From: Shewanella ulleungensis
Lineage (GTDB): Bacteria; Pseudomonadota; Gammaproteobacteria; Enterobacterales; Shewanellaceae
DNA length: 50,749 nt
Direction: 5' to 3'
Assembly: GCF_014648315.1 (NCBI RefSeq)
Contig: NZ_BMQW01000016.1
Location: 1 to 50,749 of the forward strand
Shown here in pieces: positions 9,440-18,215 of this stretch. The notes below the pieces were generated by a model. That model worked only from the letters and a program-made list of their open reading frames with translations, was not told where the DNA came from and ran no database searches. How positions within the stretch are numbered: position 1 is the first letter of the stretch; every line of letters begins with the position of its first letter. The position numbers and the translations under genes are program-made.

Positions 9440-10153
9440 TTGAGTCGTAAAGACAAATATGTCAAAGCATCGTTTTATAAAAGGGTCTGCCACAGTGTAA
9501 TTGTGACATCGGCCCTTTTAGTTTCATGCTTATTTGCCGCGCCAACTCAAGAGTTGAATCAGCAACAGATAGTATCTGCATTAACAAAACGTTACGGCGA
9601 TAGAGCTGCATTAAGAGTTAATGCTTGGTTTAAAATTATCGATGATGCGCAGCAATTAAGTGATATTGATAAATTAAATAAGGTGAATCACTTCTTCAAT
9701 TTATTTAGGTTTATCGATGACCAAACTCTGTGGGGGGACTCAAACTATTGGGCTTCGCCTATGGAGTTTATTGGTGTAAACGGCGGCGACTGTGAAGATT
9801 TCTCTATCGCAAAGTACTTTACCCTACTCCAGCTTGGAGTCTCGGAAGATAAACTGCGGATCACCATGGTAAAAGCCACAACGTTAAACCAATACCACAT
9901 GGTATTAGCTTATTACGAACAACCCAATTCAATACCACTGGTATTAGATAATTTAGACAAAGCCATTAAACCTGCCACACAAAGAAGAGATCTTCTTCCT
10001 GTATACAGCTTTAATGGTAAACAATTATGGTTAAACAAAGAAAAAGGTCGAGGAGTGTTAGCTGGCTCATCATCACGCCTTGAAAAATGGACTGACCTTA
10101 AACTTAGATTAGGTGTAGATCGCTTACGCCGACCAAAACTCAACATGGAGTAG
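9440..10153 (+). CDS. bpfG: LapG-type periplasmic cysteine protease BpfG
   Basis: Calcium-dependent transglutaminase-like protease that cuts the adhesin's N-terminal retention module and releases it from the cell. It has 237 residues with an N-terminal signal or anchor segment (about 15-34). The catalytic triad is visible: Cys118 in GGDCEDF, His153 in QYHMVL and Asp170 in LVLDN. It lies between the OmpA lipoprotein and bpfD. The start is TTG, with only a weak, distant AGGA upstream; no better in-frame ATG exists, so low translation is plausible. A nearby Ca-loop lipoprotein and the known Ca requirement of LapG are consistent with calcium control. Confidence 0.93.
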   Translation: MSRKDKYVKASFYKRVCHSVIVTSALLVSCLFAAPTQELNQQQIVSALTKRYGDRAALRVNAWFKIIDDAQQLSDIDKLNKVNHFFNLFRFIDDQTLWGDSNYWASPMEFIGVNGGDCEDFSIAKYFTLLQLGVSEDKLRITMVKATTLNQYHMVLAYYEQPNSIPLVLDNLDKAIKPATQRRDLLPVYSFNGKQLWLNKEKGRGVLAGSSSRLEKWTDLKLRLGVDRLRRPKLNME

Positions 10154-10160
10154 TGACAAC

Positions 10161-12083
10161 ATGACTTTGTTCAGGCAGATCTATGCGTTACTTTTTGCAC
10201 TTTTCTTGTTAACTATTGCAAGTGTGGCCTACGTACAATTCTCAGAAACCCAAGGTTTTTTAACCAAGCAGATGGAATCTGATCTTAATAATGCCAGTAA
10301 CTCATTAGGATTAATGCTCACTCCGGTATTGGAGTCAGGTGATACCGCTGGGGCAGAGACTTTAGTAAATGTTATTTTCGAAGGTGGTTATTACCAACAG
10401 ATTAAACTCACATGGTTAGTCGACGGCAAACAACAGGTTTGGAATAATTCAGTCAAAGTGAGTAATGTCCCACAATGGTTTATCGATCTAAATCTGTTTA
10501 AGAGTATCAATAAACAAACAACAATAACATCTGGCTGGCTACAACTTGCCACCTTAGAAATCACCGCCCATCCAGGATTTGGTTACCAAGAGCTGTGGCG
10601 CATTATTACTGATATTGTCATCTTATTTTCCATCTTATTTTTAATTGCCATTGTATTTGCACGAGTTGGATTAAGCTGGATTTTAAAACCATTAAACACG
10701 CTTTCTGTACATGCAAAGCAAATTGCCGAACGCCAATTTGGTCCAGATATGCCAGCCCCAAAAACCAAAGAGCTCAAAGAACTGGTTAATGCATTCAATA
10801 GTATGTCTGCGCAGCTGAAACAAGTTTTTAATTCACTAGACGAAGAAGTATCAGCGTTACGTAAAAAAAATCTCGTCGATCAGGTATCTGGATTACCTAA
10901 TAGGCAATACATGGTTAGTCGCATTAACGGCTGGCTAAGCGAACCAAGTACCGGTGCACTCTACTTAGTCAAAATGGACTGGTTAGAAGACGTGCACAGT
11001 AAATATGGTTTTCAAGTTCGTGACGAAACCATACGTATCCTGTCTGAAAAGTTACAACAACATCAAGACGAAATTGCTCATTCAGTCATAGCTCGAATTG
11101 CGGCCTATGAATTTGCATTTTTAGTTGAGGACTGTGAACACGACCAGTTAACTAAGTACCTGCAAAGCCTCATTCGCACCATAAACAAAGAAATATCTAA
11201 AGCTGGATGTAAACCTAATGAGCAATTCAATATTGGTGTTGCCGAACGTTTAGGCCAAATGACAGTTTCAGATATGATGGCTCAAGCAGATAACGCACTG
11301 CAACAATCAATCAAAGAAGCCAAAGTATTCCATTGGTTTGAAAATACACAGCAACAATTATTCACCCGTGAAGAGTGGCGTACAAATTTAGGTTATGCTA
11401 TTCAAAACAAAAAGTTTGAGTTCCGCTGGCAGCCAATTCAATTAAGCGCCAAAGATGAGATCTGCCAGCGCGAACTATATTGTCAATTACAAATTGCAGA
11501 TACCACTCTCCATGCTGGGCAATTTATGCCCTATGTTGAGCTATTGTCACTGGGTACCATGCTCGATAGATGTCTAATAGAGACAGTAAATCAACACAGA
11601 TTGCTTGAACGCAACTACGAAAGAGTCGCGATTAATTTAACTAATCAAAGTATCAGCGATCTTGAGTTCCATTCATGGCTTAAACAGTTTTTACGAGCCA
11701 ATAAATATTCTGAGCGAATTTGTTTTGAGATCCCAGAAGCGAGCGTATACAGCGATTTAGAAGCGTGTGAAAACCTATGTAAAGTCATTCGTGATTGTGG
11801 TGCACAATTTGGTATCGACCACTTCGGTCGTCAATTTGGCTCAATGGCATACTTACAAAGTTTAAGGCCACATTACGTCAAACTCGATCAATCATTTGCT
11901 TATATTGAAGATAATCAACATAACAGTGAACTATGCCGAGCATTAGTGAATGTAGCTAAAGGCTTAGACATACAAGTGATTGTAACTGGTATTCAAGAGA
12001 GACAGCAGCTCAGCCGCTTTACAGAGCTTAGGGTCGATGCATACCAAGGCTTTATCTCGCCACCGGTTAATGTAAAGCTTTAA
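10161..12083 (+). CDS. bpfD: LapD-type c-di-GMP receptor BpfD, degenerate GGDEF-EAL
   Basis: Inner-membrane receptor that, when c-di-GMP is bound inside the cell, sequesters the LapG-type protease outside and so keeps the adhesin on the surface. It has 640 residues: TM1 about 7-27, a periplasmic LapD/MoxY-like sensor, TM2 about 150-172, HAMP (about 172-225), GGDEF-like and EAL-like domains. The GGDEF motif reads AAYEF and the EAL motif is lost (RELYCQLQ at that place), so no catalysis is expected and ligand binding is the role. It starts 7 nt after bpfG and ends just before an intrinsic terminator, so it is the last gene of the operon. Confidence 0.94.
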   Translation: MTLFRQIYALLFALFLLTIASVAYVQFSETQGFLTKQMESDLNNASNSLGLMLTPVLESGDTAGAETLVNVIFEGGYYQQIKLTWLVDGKQQVWNNSVKVSNVPQWFIDLNLFKSINKQTTITSGWLQLATLEITAHPGFGYQELWRIITDIVILFSILFLIAIVFARVGLSWILKPLNTLSVHAKQIAERQFGPDMPAPKTKELKELVNAFNSMSAQLKQVFNSLDEEVSALRKKNLVDQVSGLPNRQYMVSRINGWLSEPSTGALYLVKMDWLEDVHSKYGFQVRDETIRILSEKLQQHQDEIAHSVIARIAAYEFAFLVEDCEHDQLTKYLQSLIRTINKEISKAGCKPNEQFNIGVAERLGQMTVSDMMAQADNALQQSIKEAKVFHWFENTQQQLFTREEWRTNLGYAIQNKKFEFRWQPIQLSAKDEICQRELYCQLQIADTTLHAGQFMPYVELLSLGTMLDRCLIETVNQHRLLERNYERVAINLTNQSISDLEFHSWLKQFLRANKYSERICFEIPEASVYSDLEACENLCKVIRDCGAQFGIDHFGRQFGSMAYLQSLRPHYVKLDQSFAYIEDNQHNSELCRALVNVAKGLDIQVIVTGIQERQQLSRFTELRVDAYQGFISPPVNVKL

Positions 12084-12106
12084 CAGATACCAACAGTTTT
12101 AGAGAC

Positions 12107-12131
12107 AAACCACTCTTCGGAGTGGTTTTTT
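12107..12131 (+). terminator. Intrinsic terminator of the bpf operon
   Basis: AACCACTC, loop TTCG, GAGTGGTT followed by a T-rich tract, 23 nt after the bpfD stop. Confidence 0.92.
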
Positions 12132-12308
12132 ATTGCTCCGACGTTGGCTCTTATATGAGTTTGATTGCATTTATATATTTAAAATGCAGCTACACAAGCC
12201 AAGTACTCCTGTAACCCTCCCTTTATGCGCGAAGCATTAAATCTTACTGTATGTCGCGATGGATTAGAGAAAACATTGAGAAAAGTTTGAAAGACAAAAT
12301 CTGAAAAA

Positions 12309-12341
12309 CAAAAAAGCCACTCATCAGAGTGGCTTTTTTGT
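12309..12341 (-). terminator. Intrinsic terminator of the tRNA operon
   Basis: AAAAAAGCCACTC, loop, GAGTGGCTTTTTT. On the minus strand it lies just after the last tRNA-Pro CCA and ends in a T-run; the A-run makes it potentially bidirectional. The 175 nt between this and the bpf terminator show no gene. Confidence 0.9.
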
Positions 12342-12346
12342 TAAAT

Positions 12347-12423
12347 TGGTCGGTGATAGAGGATTCGAACCTCTGACCCTCTCGTCCCAAACGAGATGCG
12401 CTACCGGGCTGCGCTAATCACCG
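12347..12423 (-). tRNA. tRNA-Pro (anticodon TGG), copy 2
   Basis: 77-nt cloverleaf with encoded CCA. The anticodon stem CTCGT / ACGAG frames TTTGGGA, giving anticodon TGG. The T-arm GGTTCGAATCC is present. It matches the proline tRNA pattern starting CGG. Identical in sequence to the upstream copy; last gene of the cluster. Confidence 0.97.
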
Positions 12424-12482
12424 AAATTTACTTTAAACTGTGCAGCAAACCAATTAATAAAATTAACCTGTTCACTTTAATG

Positions 12483-12559
12483 TGGTCGGTGATAGAGGAT
12501 TCGAACCTCTGACCCTCTCGTCCCAAACGAGATGCGCTACCGGGCTGCGCTAATCACCG
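12483..12559 (-). tRNA. tRNA-Pro (anticodon TGG), copy 1
   Basis: Identical to the copy at 12347-12423 over the full 77 nt including CCA, separated from it by 59 nt of unrelated spacer. A recent duplication or gene conversion keeps the two the same. Confidence 0.97.
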
Positions 12560-12585
12560 AAATATACATAAAACAACAAATTGAA

Positions 12586-12662
12586 TGGGGTGACTGATGG
12601 GGCTCGAACCCACGACAACCGGAATCACAATCCGGGACTCTACCAACTGAGCTACAATCACC
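12586..12662 (-). tRNA. tRNA-His (anticodon GTG)
   Basis: Anticodon stem and loop around ATTGTGATT give GTG. The acceptor stem GTGATTG pairs with CAGTCAC, and an extra 5' G at 12662 is the histidine-specific G-1. Discriminator C and CCA are encoded. Confidence 0.96.
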
Positions 12663-12711
12663 ACTGAATTTCAATTCTACTAACCAATTACGACATAACG
12701 TACTTGCCGAA

Positions 12712-12788
12712 TGGTGCGCCCAGAAGGATTCGAACCTTCGGCCTTACCCTCCGGAGGGGTACGCTCTATCCAGCTGAGCTATGGGCGC
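12712..12788 (-). tRNA. tRNA-Arg (anticodon CCG)
   Basis: 77 nt starting GCGCCCATAGCTCAG with encoded CCA. The anticodon arm TACCC-CTCCGGA-GGGTA gives CCG. First gene of the tRNA transcript, about 15 nt downstream of the predicted start site. Confidence 0.96.
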
Positions 12789-12809
12789 TCGCCTTGGTTA
12801 GCGACGCAT

Positions 12810-12838
12810 ATAGTAGGGATAAAACACTCTCACGTCTA
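12810..12838 (-). promoter_or_regulatory. Sigma70-type promoter of the tRNA operon
   Basis: On the minus strand, -35 TAGACG, a 17-nt spacer and -10 TACTAT, followed by a GC-rich discriminator (ATGCGTCGC) of the kind found at stringently controlled stable-RNA promoters. Start expected near 12803. Confidence 0.7.
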
Positions 12839-13040
12839 GCCCTGATTTACTTTTTTTAACTGACTGATTAAGTTTTGAGTCATTTATGCTAAGTATTTGT
12901 GCTTTTTTGCTCATCACTCATAATTATTAACTTTATACTTACATTTATTTCGCTTGGATCACATTTATATTTATGGTAATTATAATGATTGTTCAAAAAT
13001 ATTTGTTCACATTATTAATGGGATAACACCTGCTCTGGAT

Positions 13041-15665
13041 ATGGATACCAAAATTAGTCACTCAACAACACTTCCGCGTGTCGAGCACCTACAAAAAAGG
13101 GTTGCTCGCTTAAAACGTTTGGCTAAAAAATATAAACGGTCTGAAATTATCCAAAATGCACTGTTAGGCATTTCTAACATCGCAACTCAGGTGACATCAC
13201 TGGATGATTTTTATCAACGTGTCCATTTGCATCTTCAACAACTTATCCCAGCAGAAAACTTTTTTATTGCCTCTAGAGATCTCAAAACCGGATTAACCAG
13301 TTTACCCTTTTTTGCTGATCAGCAAGACTCACATCCAACTGAGCTTTACCCAGATCAAGAAATATCCTCTTTGCTGAATAGCGGATTAACGGGGTATGTA
13401 CTGCGAAATGGTGAGCCGTTACTTTGCGACGACAATAAGTTTATCGAATTAATTGCCAGTGGCGACATTAAAAGTTTAGGATCGCCCAGTCATCAATGGC
13501 TTGGCGTACCAATCAAAAATCAAGATGTAGTAAGTGGTGTACTAGTTGTTCAAAGTTATAATGAAGCCAATACTTACGGTGAATTAGAATTAGAATTAAT
13601 GGGTTTCATATGCCACCATATCTCAGGTGTAATGGAACGACTAGAGCATCATGAACAACTAGAGCGAGCTATTACTGAACGAACCAAAGAACTCAGTCAA
13701 GCTTACGATAAAGTCACGATTGAAGTTCAAGAACGAGTTAAAGCCGAAAAGCTACAAAAAACCTTATTCGAAATAGCTGATTTATCCGCATCTAATGTGC
13801 CGCAAGAAGACTTCTATCTTCGCCTACATTCTATTATCAGCCAATTAATCCCAGCGCATAATTGTTTTATCTCATTAATTGATGATAACAACATGCTGTC
13901 ATTTCCATTTTATGTTTCGCAAATGACCGCACAATACCCAGCATCACGCCCCATGCAGGATGGATTAACTGAATACATATTACGCCATAAGTTACCCCGA
14001 TTATTATCAGCCAAAGACATTGCAAACATGGTCACTATGGGCGAAATCTATTCTAAATCGCCAGAGCTAAATAAAACACAGAGAATGCACCAATGGATTG
14101 GTATTCCACTGCTTATCAATGGCGAGGTAGCAGGTGCATTAACCATTTACAGTCTTGACGATGAACACATCTATCAATCAAAGGATTTAGAACTGCTGAC
14201 TTTTGTTTCTCAACATATTGCCAACGCCATCGAACGCAAACAAGCCGTTGAGTCTTTAAAAAGTAGCCACGAGTTATTAGAAGATAAAGTGGTCGAACGA
14301 ACTCGCGCGTTGGCAGAACTCAACAATAATTTGCAGCAAGAAATTCATCAACGTCGCAAAATTGAAGATCAGCTCGTACACGATGCACAGCACGATGGGC
14401 TTACAGGCTTACCTAATCGTAGCTATTTAATGGAACGATTGTCCCAAGCATTAAAACACTTACGCCGCCATGGTTTAGACCAATTTGCATTGTTATTTAT
14501 CGATTTAGACCGCTTTAAACTGATCAACGACTCATTTGGCCATCTAGAGGGAGACCGCTTCTTAATTGAAACGGCACAGCGTTTAAAATCATGTGTGCGC
14601 GACAATGACACTCTGGCCAGAATGGGCGGTGATGAATTCGTTATTTTATTGGATTCAATTCATTCTACAGATGATGTCGTCGAAGTAAGTGATCGCATCC
14701 TGCAAGCTCTAGCAGTGCCCTATACTCTGGCCAAACAAGAATTTATTTCTGGTGCCAGTATTGGTATCGCATTTAGCGGCCGTAATAAGCTTGTCACCAG
14801 CGAATCGATACTCCGCGATGCTGATGCTGCAATGTACCAAGCAAAAGCCAATGGCAAAGGTTGTTACGTTATTTTTGATGATCAACTTAGTGCGCAGTCA
14901 AAGCTACAGCATGAACTTGAAATTGATTTTAAAAAAGCACTTGAGCAGCAAGATTTTTATATTAACTACGTGGAAGTCGTCGACTTTACAACTGGTGAAA
15001 TCATTGCCATTGAACCACATATTGAATGGCAGCATCCAGAACACGGCATCATTGAACACGCTAAAATGACACGCTTAGCGGCACAATATCAACTGACACT
15101 GAACTTAGACGGTTATATCTTTACCCATTTGAGTAATCAATATCATTGGCTCAAACAGCAGTATCACCCAAATGTCACTCTGCACTTATCAATTAGTAGC
15201 CACCACATTAAAAACAAGTTTGTTTTACGCAACCTCAAAAATACCATTAAAAGTAGCAATATTGAACTCAACAAACTCATGCTGTTTTTCAACGAAAAAG
15301 CTCTGGTGCAAGATACTGAAAATCATATTAATGGTTTCGACCTTATCTCTCAGTTAGGCGTTCAAATTGGTATTGATGGTTATGGTACAGGTTACAGCTC
15401 TCTAAGTTGCCTGAGTTTCTTGCCTATAAAAGCGTTGAAACTCGATAATGACATCAGTAAGCATTTATTAAACGATAAACAATTGCAATTAGTTAAAGCC
15501 TATCAACTCACAGCACAAACGCTAGAGTTTGAAATGTACGCAACCACAGTGGATACGCAGCAACAAGTCCGTCAGTTTTTAGAACTCGGCTATATGCGCG
15601 GTCAAGGTCGCGCTATTAGTAAGTTATTTAACGAAAAAAAAAAGCCCCATAAATCCTGCGCTTAA
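13041..15665 (+). CDS. GAF-GAF-GGDEF diguanylate cyclase with degenerate EAL domain
   Basis: Predicted cytoplasmic c-di-GMP signalling protein of 874 residues from the ATG at 13041; a TTG at 12954 would add 29 residues but has no ribosome site. Two GAF-like sensor domains (about 45-190 and 245-400) are each followed by a heptad-rich helical linker containing VxERT. The GGDEF domain is intact (MGGDEF) and has an RDND inhibitory site five residues before it, so synthesis with product inhibition is expected. The C-terminal EAL-like region has EPH instead of EAL, and NEKAL replaces the usual LELTES; only DGYGTGYSSLS remains, so hydrolysis is unlikely. No transmembrane segment is seen. The signal sensed is unknown. 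It follows the divergent tRNA promoter and stands alone. Confidence 0.88.
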   Translation: MDTKISHSTTLPRVEHLQKRVARLKRLAKKYKRSEIIQNALLGISNIATQVTSLDDFYQRVHLHLQQLIPAENFFIASRDLKTGLTSLPFFADQQDSHPTELYPDQEISSLLNSGLTGYVLRNGEPLLCDDNKFIELIASGDIKSLGSPSHQWLGVPIKNQDVVSGVLVVQSYNEANTYGELELELMGFICHHISGVMERLEHHEQLERAITERTKELSQAYDKVTIEVQERVKAEKLQKTLFEIADLSASNVPQEDFYLRLHSIISQLIPAHNCFISLIDDNNMLSFPFYVSQMTAQYPASRPMQDGLTEYILRHKLPRLLSAKDIANMVTMGEIYSKSPELNKTQRMHQWIGIPLLINGEVAGALTIYSLDDEHIYQSKDLELLTFVSQHIANAIERKQAVESLKSSHELLEDKVVERTRALAELNNNLQQEIHQRRKIEDQLVHDAQHDGLTGLPNRSYLMERLSQALKHLRRHGLDQFALLFIDLDRFKLINDSFGHLEGDRFLIETAQRLKSCVRDNDTLARMGGDEFVILLDSIHSTDDVVEVSDRILQALAVPYTLAKQEFISGASIGIAFSGRNKLVTSESILRDADAAMYQAKANGKGCYVIFDDQLSAQSKLQHELEIDFKKALEQQDFYINYVEVVDFTTGEIIAIEPHIEWQHPEHGIIEHAKMTRLAAQYQLTLNLDGYIFTHLSNQYHWLKQQYHPNVTLHLSISSHHIKNKFVLRNLKNTIKSSNIELNKLMLFFNEKALVQDTENHINGFDLISQLGVQIGIDGYGTGYSSLSCLSFLPIKALKLDNDISKHLLNDKQLQLVKAYQLTAQTLEFEMYATTVDTQQQVRQFLELGYMRGQGRAISKLFNEKKKPHKSCA

Positions 15666-15676
15666 TTGCTAAGATC

Positions 15677-15718
15677 CACCAATCACCAATCACCAATCAC
15701 CAATCACCAATCACCAAT
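15677..15718. repeat. Six tandem CACCAAT heptamers
   Basis: Exactly six head-to-tail copies of the 7-mer CACCAAT between the convergent ends of the GGDEF gene and rep. A slippage-prone microsatellite; no other function is visible. Confidence 0.95.
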
Positions 15719-15726
15719 GCTTTGTA

Positions 15727-17739
15727 TTACTTTTTAAACATATCGCGTATGTTAGCAATGTGACTCTTGCTAGTTTCAACCCGTTGTTGTTCTGTTTGTA
15801 CTGGTTTGCGGTTCTCCCAAATTAAATCATCTTGGGGTAACTCAAGTAAAAATCGACTCGGTTCACAACGCATGGTTTCGCCAAATTGACGGCGCTCTCG
15901 GCATATCACAAACCACAACTCACGCTGTGCCCTTGTAATGCCAACATAAGCTAAACGTCTTTCTTCATCGACATTATCTTCATCAATACTCGATTGATGC
16001 GGTAAAATACGCTCTTCAACACCCACCATAAACACAAACGGATACTCAAGCCCCTTCGATGCGTGCAAGGTCATTAACTGCACTTGATCGCCACCCTCGT
16101 CTTCGCTGTTACGTTCCATCATGTCGCGTAGAGTTAAACGAGTCACGACTTCAGGTAATGTCATGGCTTCATCAAGTTCATCGCCTTCAAGCATTTCAGT
16201 CACCCAACGATACAGCTCTGAAATATTCTTCATCCGCATCTCAGCCGCTTTAGCACTGGTACTGGTTTCGTATAAATAATCTTCATAATTAATTTTACGA
16301 ATAAGCTGTTTAATGGCTTCGACAGGCTCACCTCGAGTGGCAAGCTCACCGGTATCCACAATAAACTTACCAAATTGATAAAGTGAATTAACCGCAGCAG
16401 GTGCTAAATGATGATTAAGCTCGACGTCAAAAATAGCCTCAAACAATGATATGTGTTTTTGATTGGCAAAATTACCCAATCGCTCCAGGGTTGCAGGACC
16501 AATGCCACGCTTAGGTAAATTAACCACGCGTAAGAATGCGTTATCGTCGTCAGGATTCACTACCAAACGCAGGTACGCCATAATGTCTTTGATTTCTGCA
16601 CGCGCAAAAAAGGATGTGCCGCCACTTAATTTATAAGGAATACGGTTGGTCATAAGCGCACGTTCTAATAAGCGCGATTGATGATTACCCCGATATAGAA
16701 TGGCATAGTCACCAAACTGAGTACGGCCAACAAACTTATGGCGAATAATTTCAGCCACCACACGCTCAGCCTCTTGCTCCTCGTTAGCGGCAATTAATAC
16801 CCTCAGAGGCTCACCATAAGCGAGCTCACTAAAAAGTGCCTTGTCGTACACATGAGGGTTATTGGCAATCAAAATATTGGCTGCACGTAAAATGCGCTGA
16901 CTAGAACGATAATTCTGTTCCAACTTAATCAGTTTTAATTTTGGAAAGTCAGTGCCTAATAGCACTAAGTTTTGTGGTTCGGCACCGCGCCACGAATAGA
17001 TTGACTGATCGTCGTCCCCAACTACGGTAAACCTGGCGCGCTCACCCACTAACAATTTGACTAACTCATACTGGCTGGTGTTAGTGTCTTGATATTCGTC
17101 CACCAGCAAGTATTGAATCCGAGTTTGCCAACGAGTACGGACTTCTTCGTTCATCCTCAGCAATAAAGTAGGAATTAAAATCAGATCGTCAAAATCTAAC
17201 GCATTATAGGCTTTCATGTGCTGCGCATAGCGTTGGTATAACATGGCAAACAATTGTCCTTGCTCATCCTTTACCAAGCTGCGAGCTTGTTGAGGGATAA
17301 TCAAACCGCCTTTCCAGTTTGATATGGCCGAAGCAAGGGCTTTAATTAAATCTTTGTCTTCGTCTAACTCATCTTGAGTCAACTCTTTTAATAAGGCAAA
17401 GGTGTCTTGGTCATCAAATAATGAAAAGCCGGCTTTTAAACCGAGCACTTTATGCTCACGCTTGATAATCTCTAACCCCAAGGTATGGAAAGTCGAAATC
17501 CACAACCCACGTGCCTCTTTGCGGCCCATTGACTGAGCAACACGCTCTTTCATCTCTCGGGCGGCTTTGTTAGTAAATGTGACCGCGGCTATATTCCGCG
17601 CTTTGTAACCGCACTTTTCGACCAAATAAGCGATTTTATTAATGATCACACGTGTTTTGCCACTGCCAGCGCCCGCAAGCACTAAACACGGACCCGAGAC
17701 ATAATGTACGGCTTCATTTTGCCCTGGATTGAGTTTCAT
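15727..17739 (-). CDS. rep: ATP-dependent DNA helicase Rep
   Basis: Superfamily 1A 3'-5' helicase that helps replication forks pass protein blocks. It has 670 residues from the ATG giving MKLNPGQNEAV, preferred over the upstream in-frame start because it aligns with E. coli Rep. Motifs in order: Walker A AGAGSGKT (about 25-32), TFTNKAA, DEYQDTN, GDDDQSIYSWRGA, QNYRSS, TLHASKGLE and VGITRA. The C-terminus FLLELPQDDLIWE is the Rep-specific tail. E. coli also has rep beside the ilv cluster. Divergent from ubiK with 140 nt between them. Confidence 0.98.
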   Translation of the reverse strand: MKLNPGQNEAVHYVSGPCLVLAGAGSGKTRVIINKIAYLVEKCGYKARNIAAVTFTNKAAREMKERVAQSMGRKEARGLWISTFHTLGLEIIKREHKVLGLKAGFSLFDDQDTFALLKELTQDELDEDKDLIKALASAISNWKGGLIIPQQARSLVKDEQGQLFAMLYQRYAQHMKAYNALDFDDLILIPTLLLRMNEEVRTRWQTRIQYLLVDEYQDTNTSQYELVKLLVGERARFTVVGDDDQSIYSWRGAEPQNLVLLGTDFPKLKLIKLEQNYRSSQRILRAANILIANNPHVYDKALFSELAYGEPLRVLIAANEEQEAERVVAEIIRHKFVGRTQFGDYAILYRGNHQSRLLERALMTNRIPYKLSGGTSFFARAEIKDIMAYLRLVVNPDDDNAFLRVVNLPKRGIGPATLERLGNFANQKHISLFEAIFDVELNHHLAPAAVNSLYQFGKFIVDTGELATRGEPVEAIKQLIRKINYEDYLYETSTSAKAAEMRMKNISELYRWVTEMLEGDELDEAMTLPEVVTRLTLRDMMERNSEDEGGDQVQLMTLHASKGLEYPFVFMVGVEERILPHQSSIDEDNVDEERRLAYVGITRAQRELWFVICRERRQFGETMRCEPSRFLLELPQDDLIWENRKPVQTEQQRVETSKSHIANIRDMFKK

Positions 17740-17879
17740 TAATAACACACCTTACTAAACGTAAACGAAGGCGGATCATAGCAGAATCAACTGATGACGG
17801 TTAACGAAAATCACACTTTGGTTTTGGAAAAACGCTCACCTCGGTTACAATTAGATCAATATATCAGTAGGGGATCATG

Positions 17880-18128
17880 ATGATTAATCCAAAGAAAATT
17901 GAAGAGCTCGCAAAACAACTTAGCGATAATTTACCAAACGGCGTAAAGCAATTTGCGGGTGAGTTTGAAGAACGTAGCAAGCAAGTACTACAAAACCAAC
18001 TGATGAAACTGGACGTGGTATCGCGTGAAGAATTTGAAGTGCAACAGCATGTGTTGCTTAAAACCCGTGAAAAGCTCGAAGCTTTGCAAGCACAGGTCAA
18101 TGAATTAGAAAAGAAGCTCGCCGACTAA
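17880..18128 (+). CDS. ubiK: Ubiquinone biosynthesis accessory factor UbiK (YqiC, BMFP family)
   Basis: Small coiled-coil protein of 82 residues that assists assembly of the aerobic ubiquinone-synthesis complex. It begins MINPKKIEELAKQL, closely like E. coli UbiK, and has the family core LDVVSREEFEVQQHVLLKTREKL split by its conserved SREEF motif; a C-terminal heptad helix follows. Two ATGs are adjacent (17877 and 17880); the second has the better spacing from AGGGG and matches the family start. Single gene, ending in a terminator shared with the convergent aminotransferase. Confidence 0.93.
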   Translation: MINPKKIEELAKQLSDNLPNGVKQFAGEFEERSKQVLQNQLMKLDVVSREEFEVQQHVLLKTREKLEALQAQVNELEKKLAD

Positions 18129-18155
18129 TACAGATAAATAAAGATACTGTTCAAT

Positions 18156-18185
18156 AAAAAATGACGCTAATTAGCGTCATTTTTT
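18156..18185 (+). terminator. Bidirectional terminator, ubiK / aminotransferase
   Basis: A-run, perfect 20-nt palindrome ATGACGCTAATTAGCGTCAT, T-run. It lies between convergent genes and is usable from both strands. Confidence 0.92.
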
Positions 18186-18215
18186 ATGTCGGTAACGTAA
18201 TGTTATCACAACAGA

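Noticed and set aside
12954..13040. 29-residue N-terminal extension of the GAF-GGDEF protein from TTG
   Set aside because: No ribosome site, unusual Tyr/Ile/Asn-rich sequence; ATG at 13041 gives a natural start.
15677..15718. Short tandem units as a CRISPR array
   Set aside because: Seven-base units without spacers; a microsatellite, not CRISPR. No cas genes are present.
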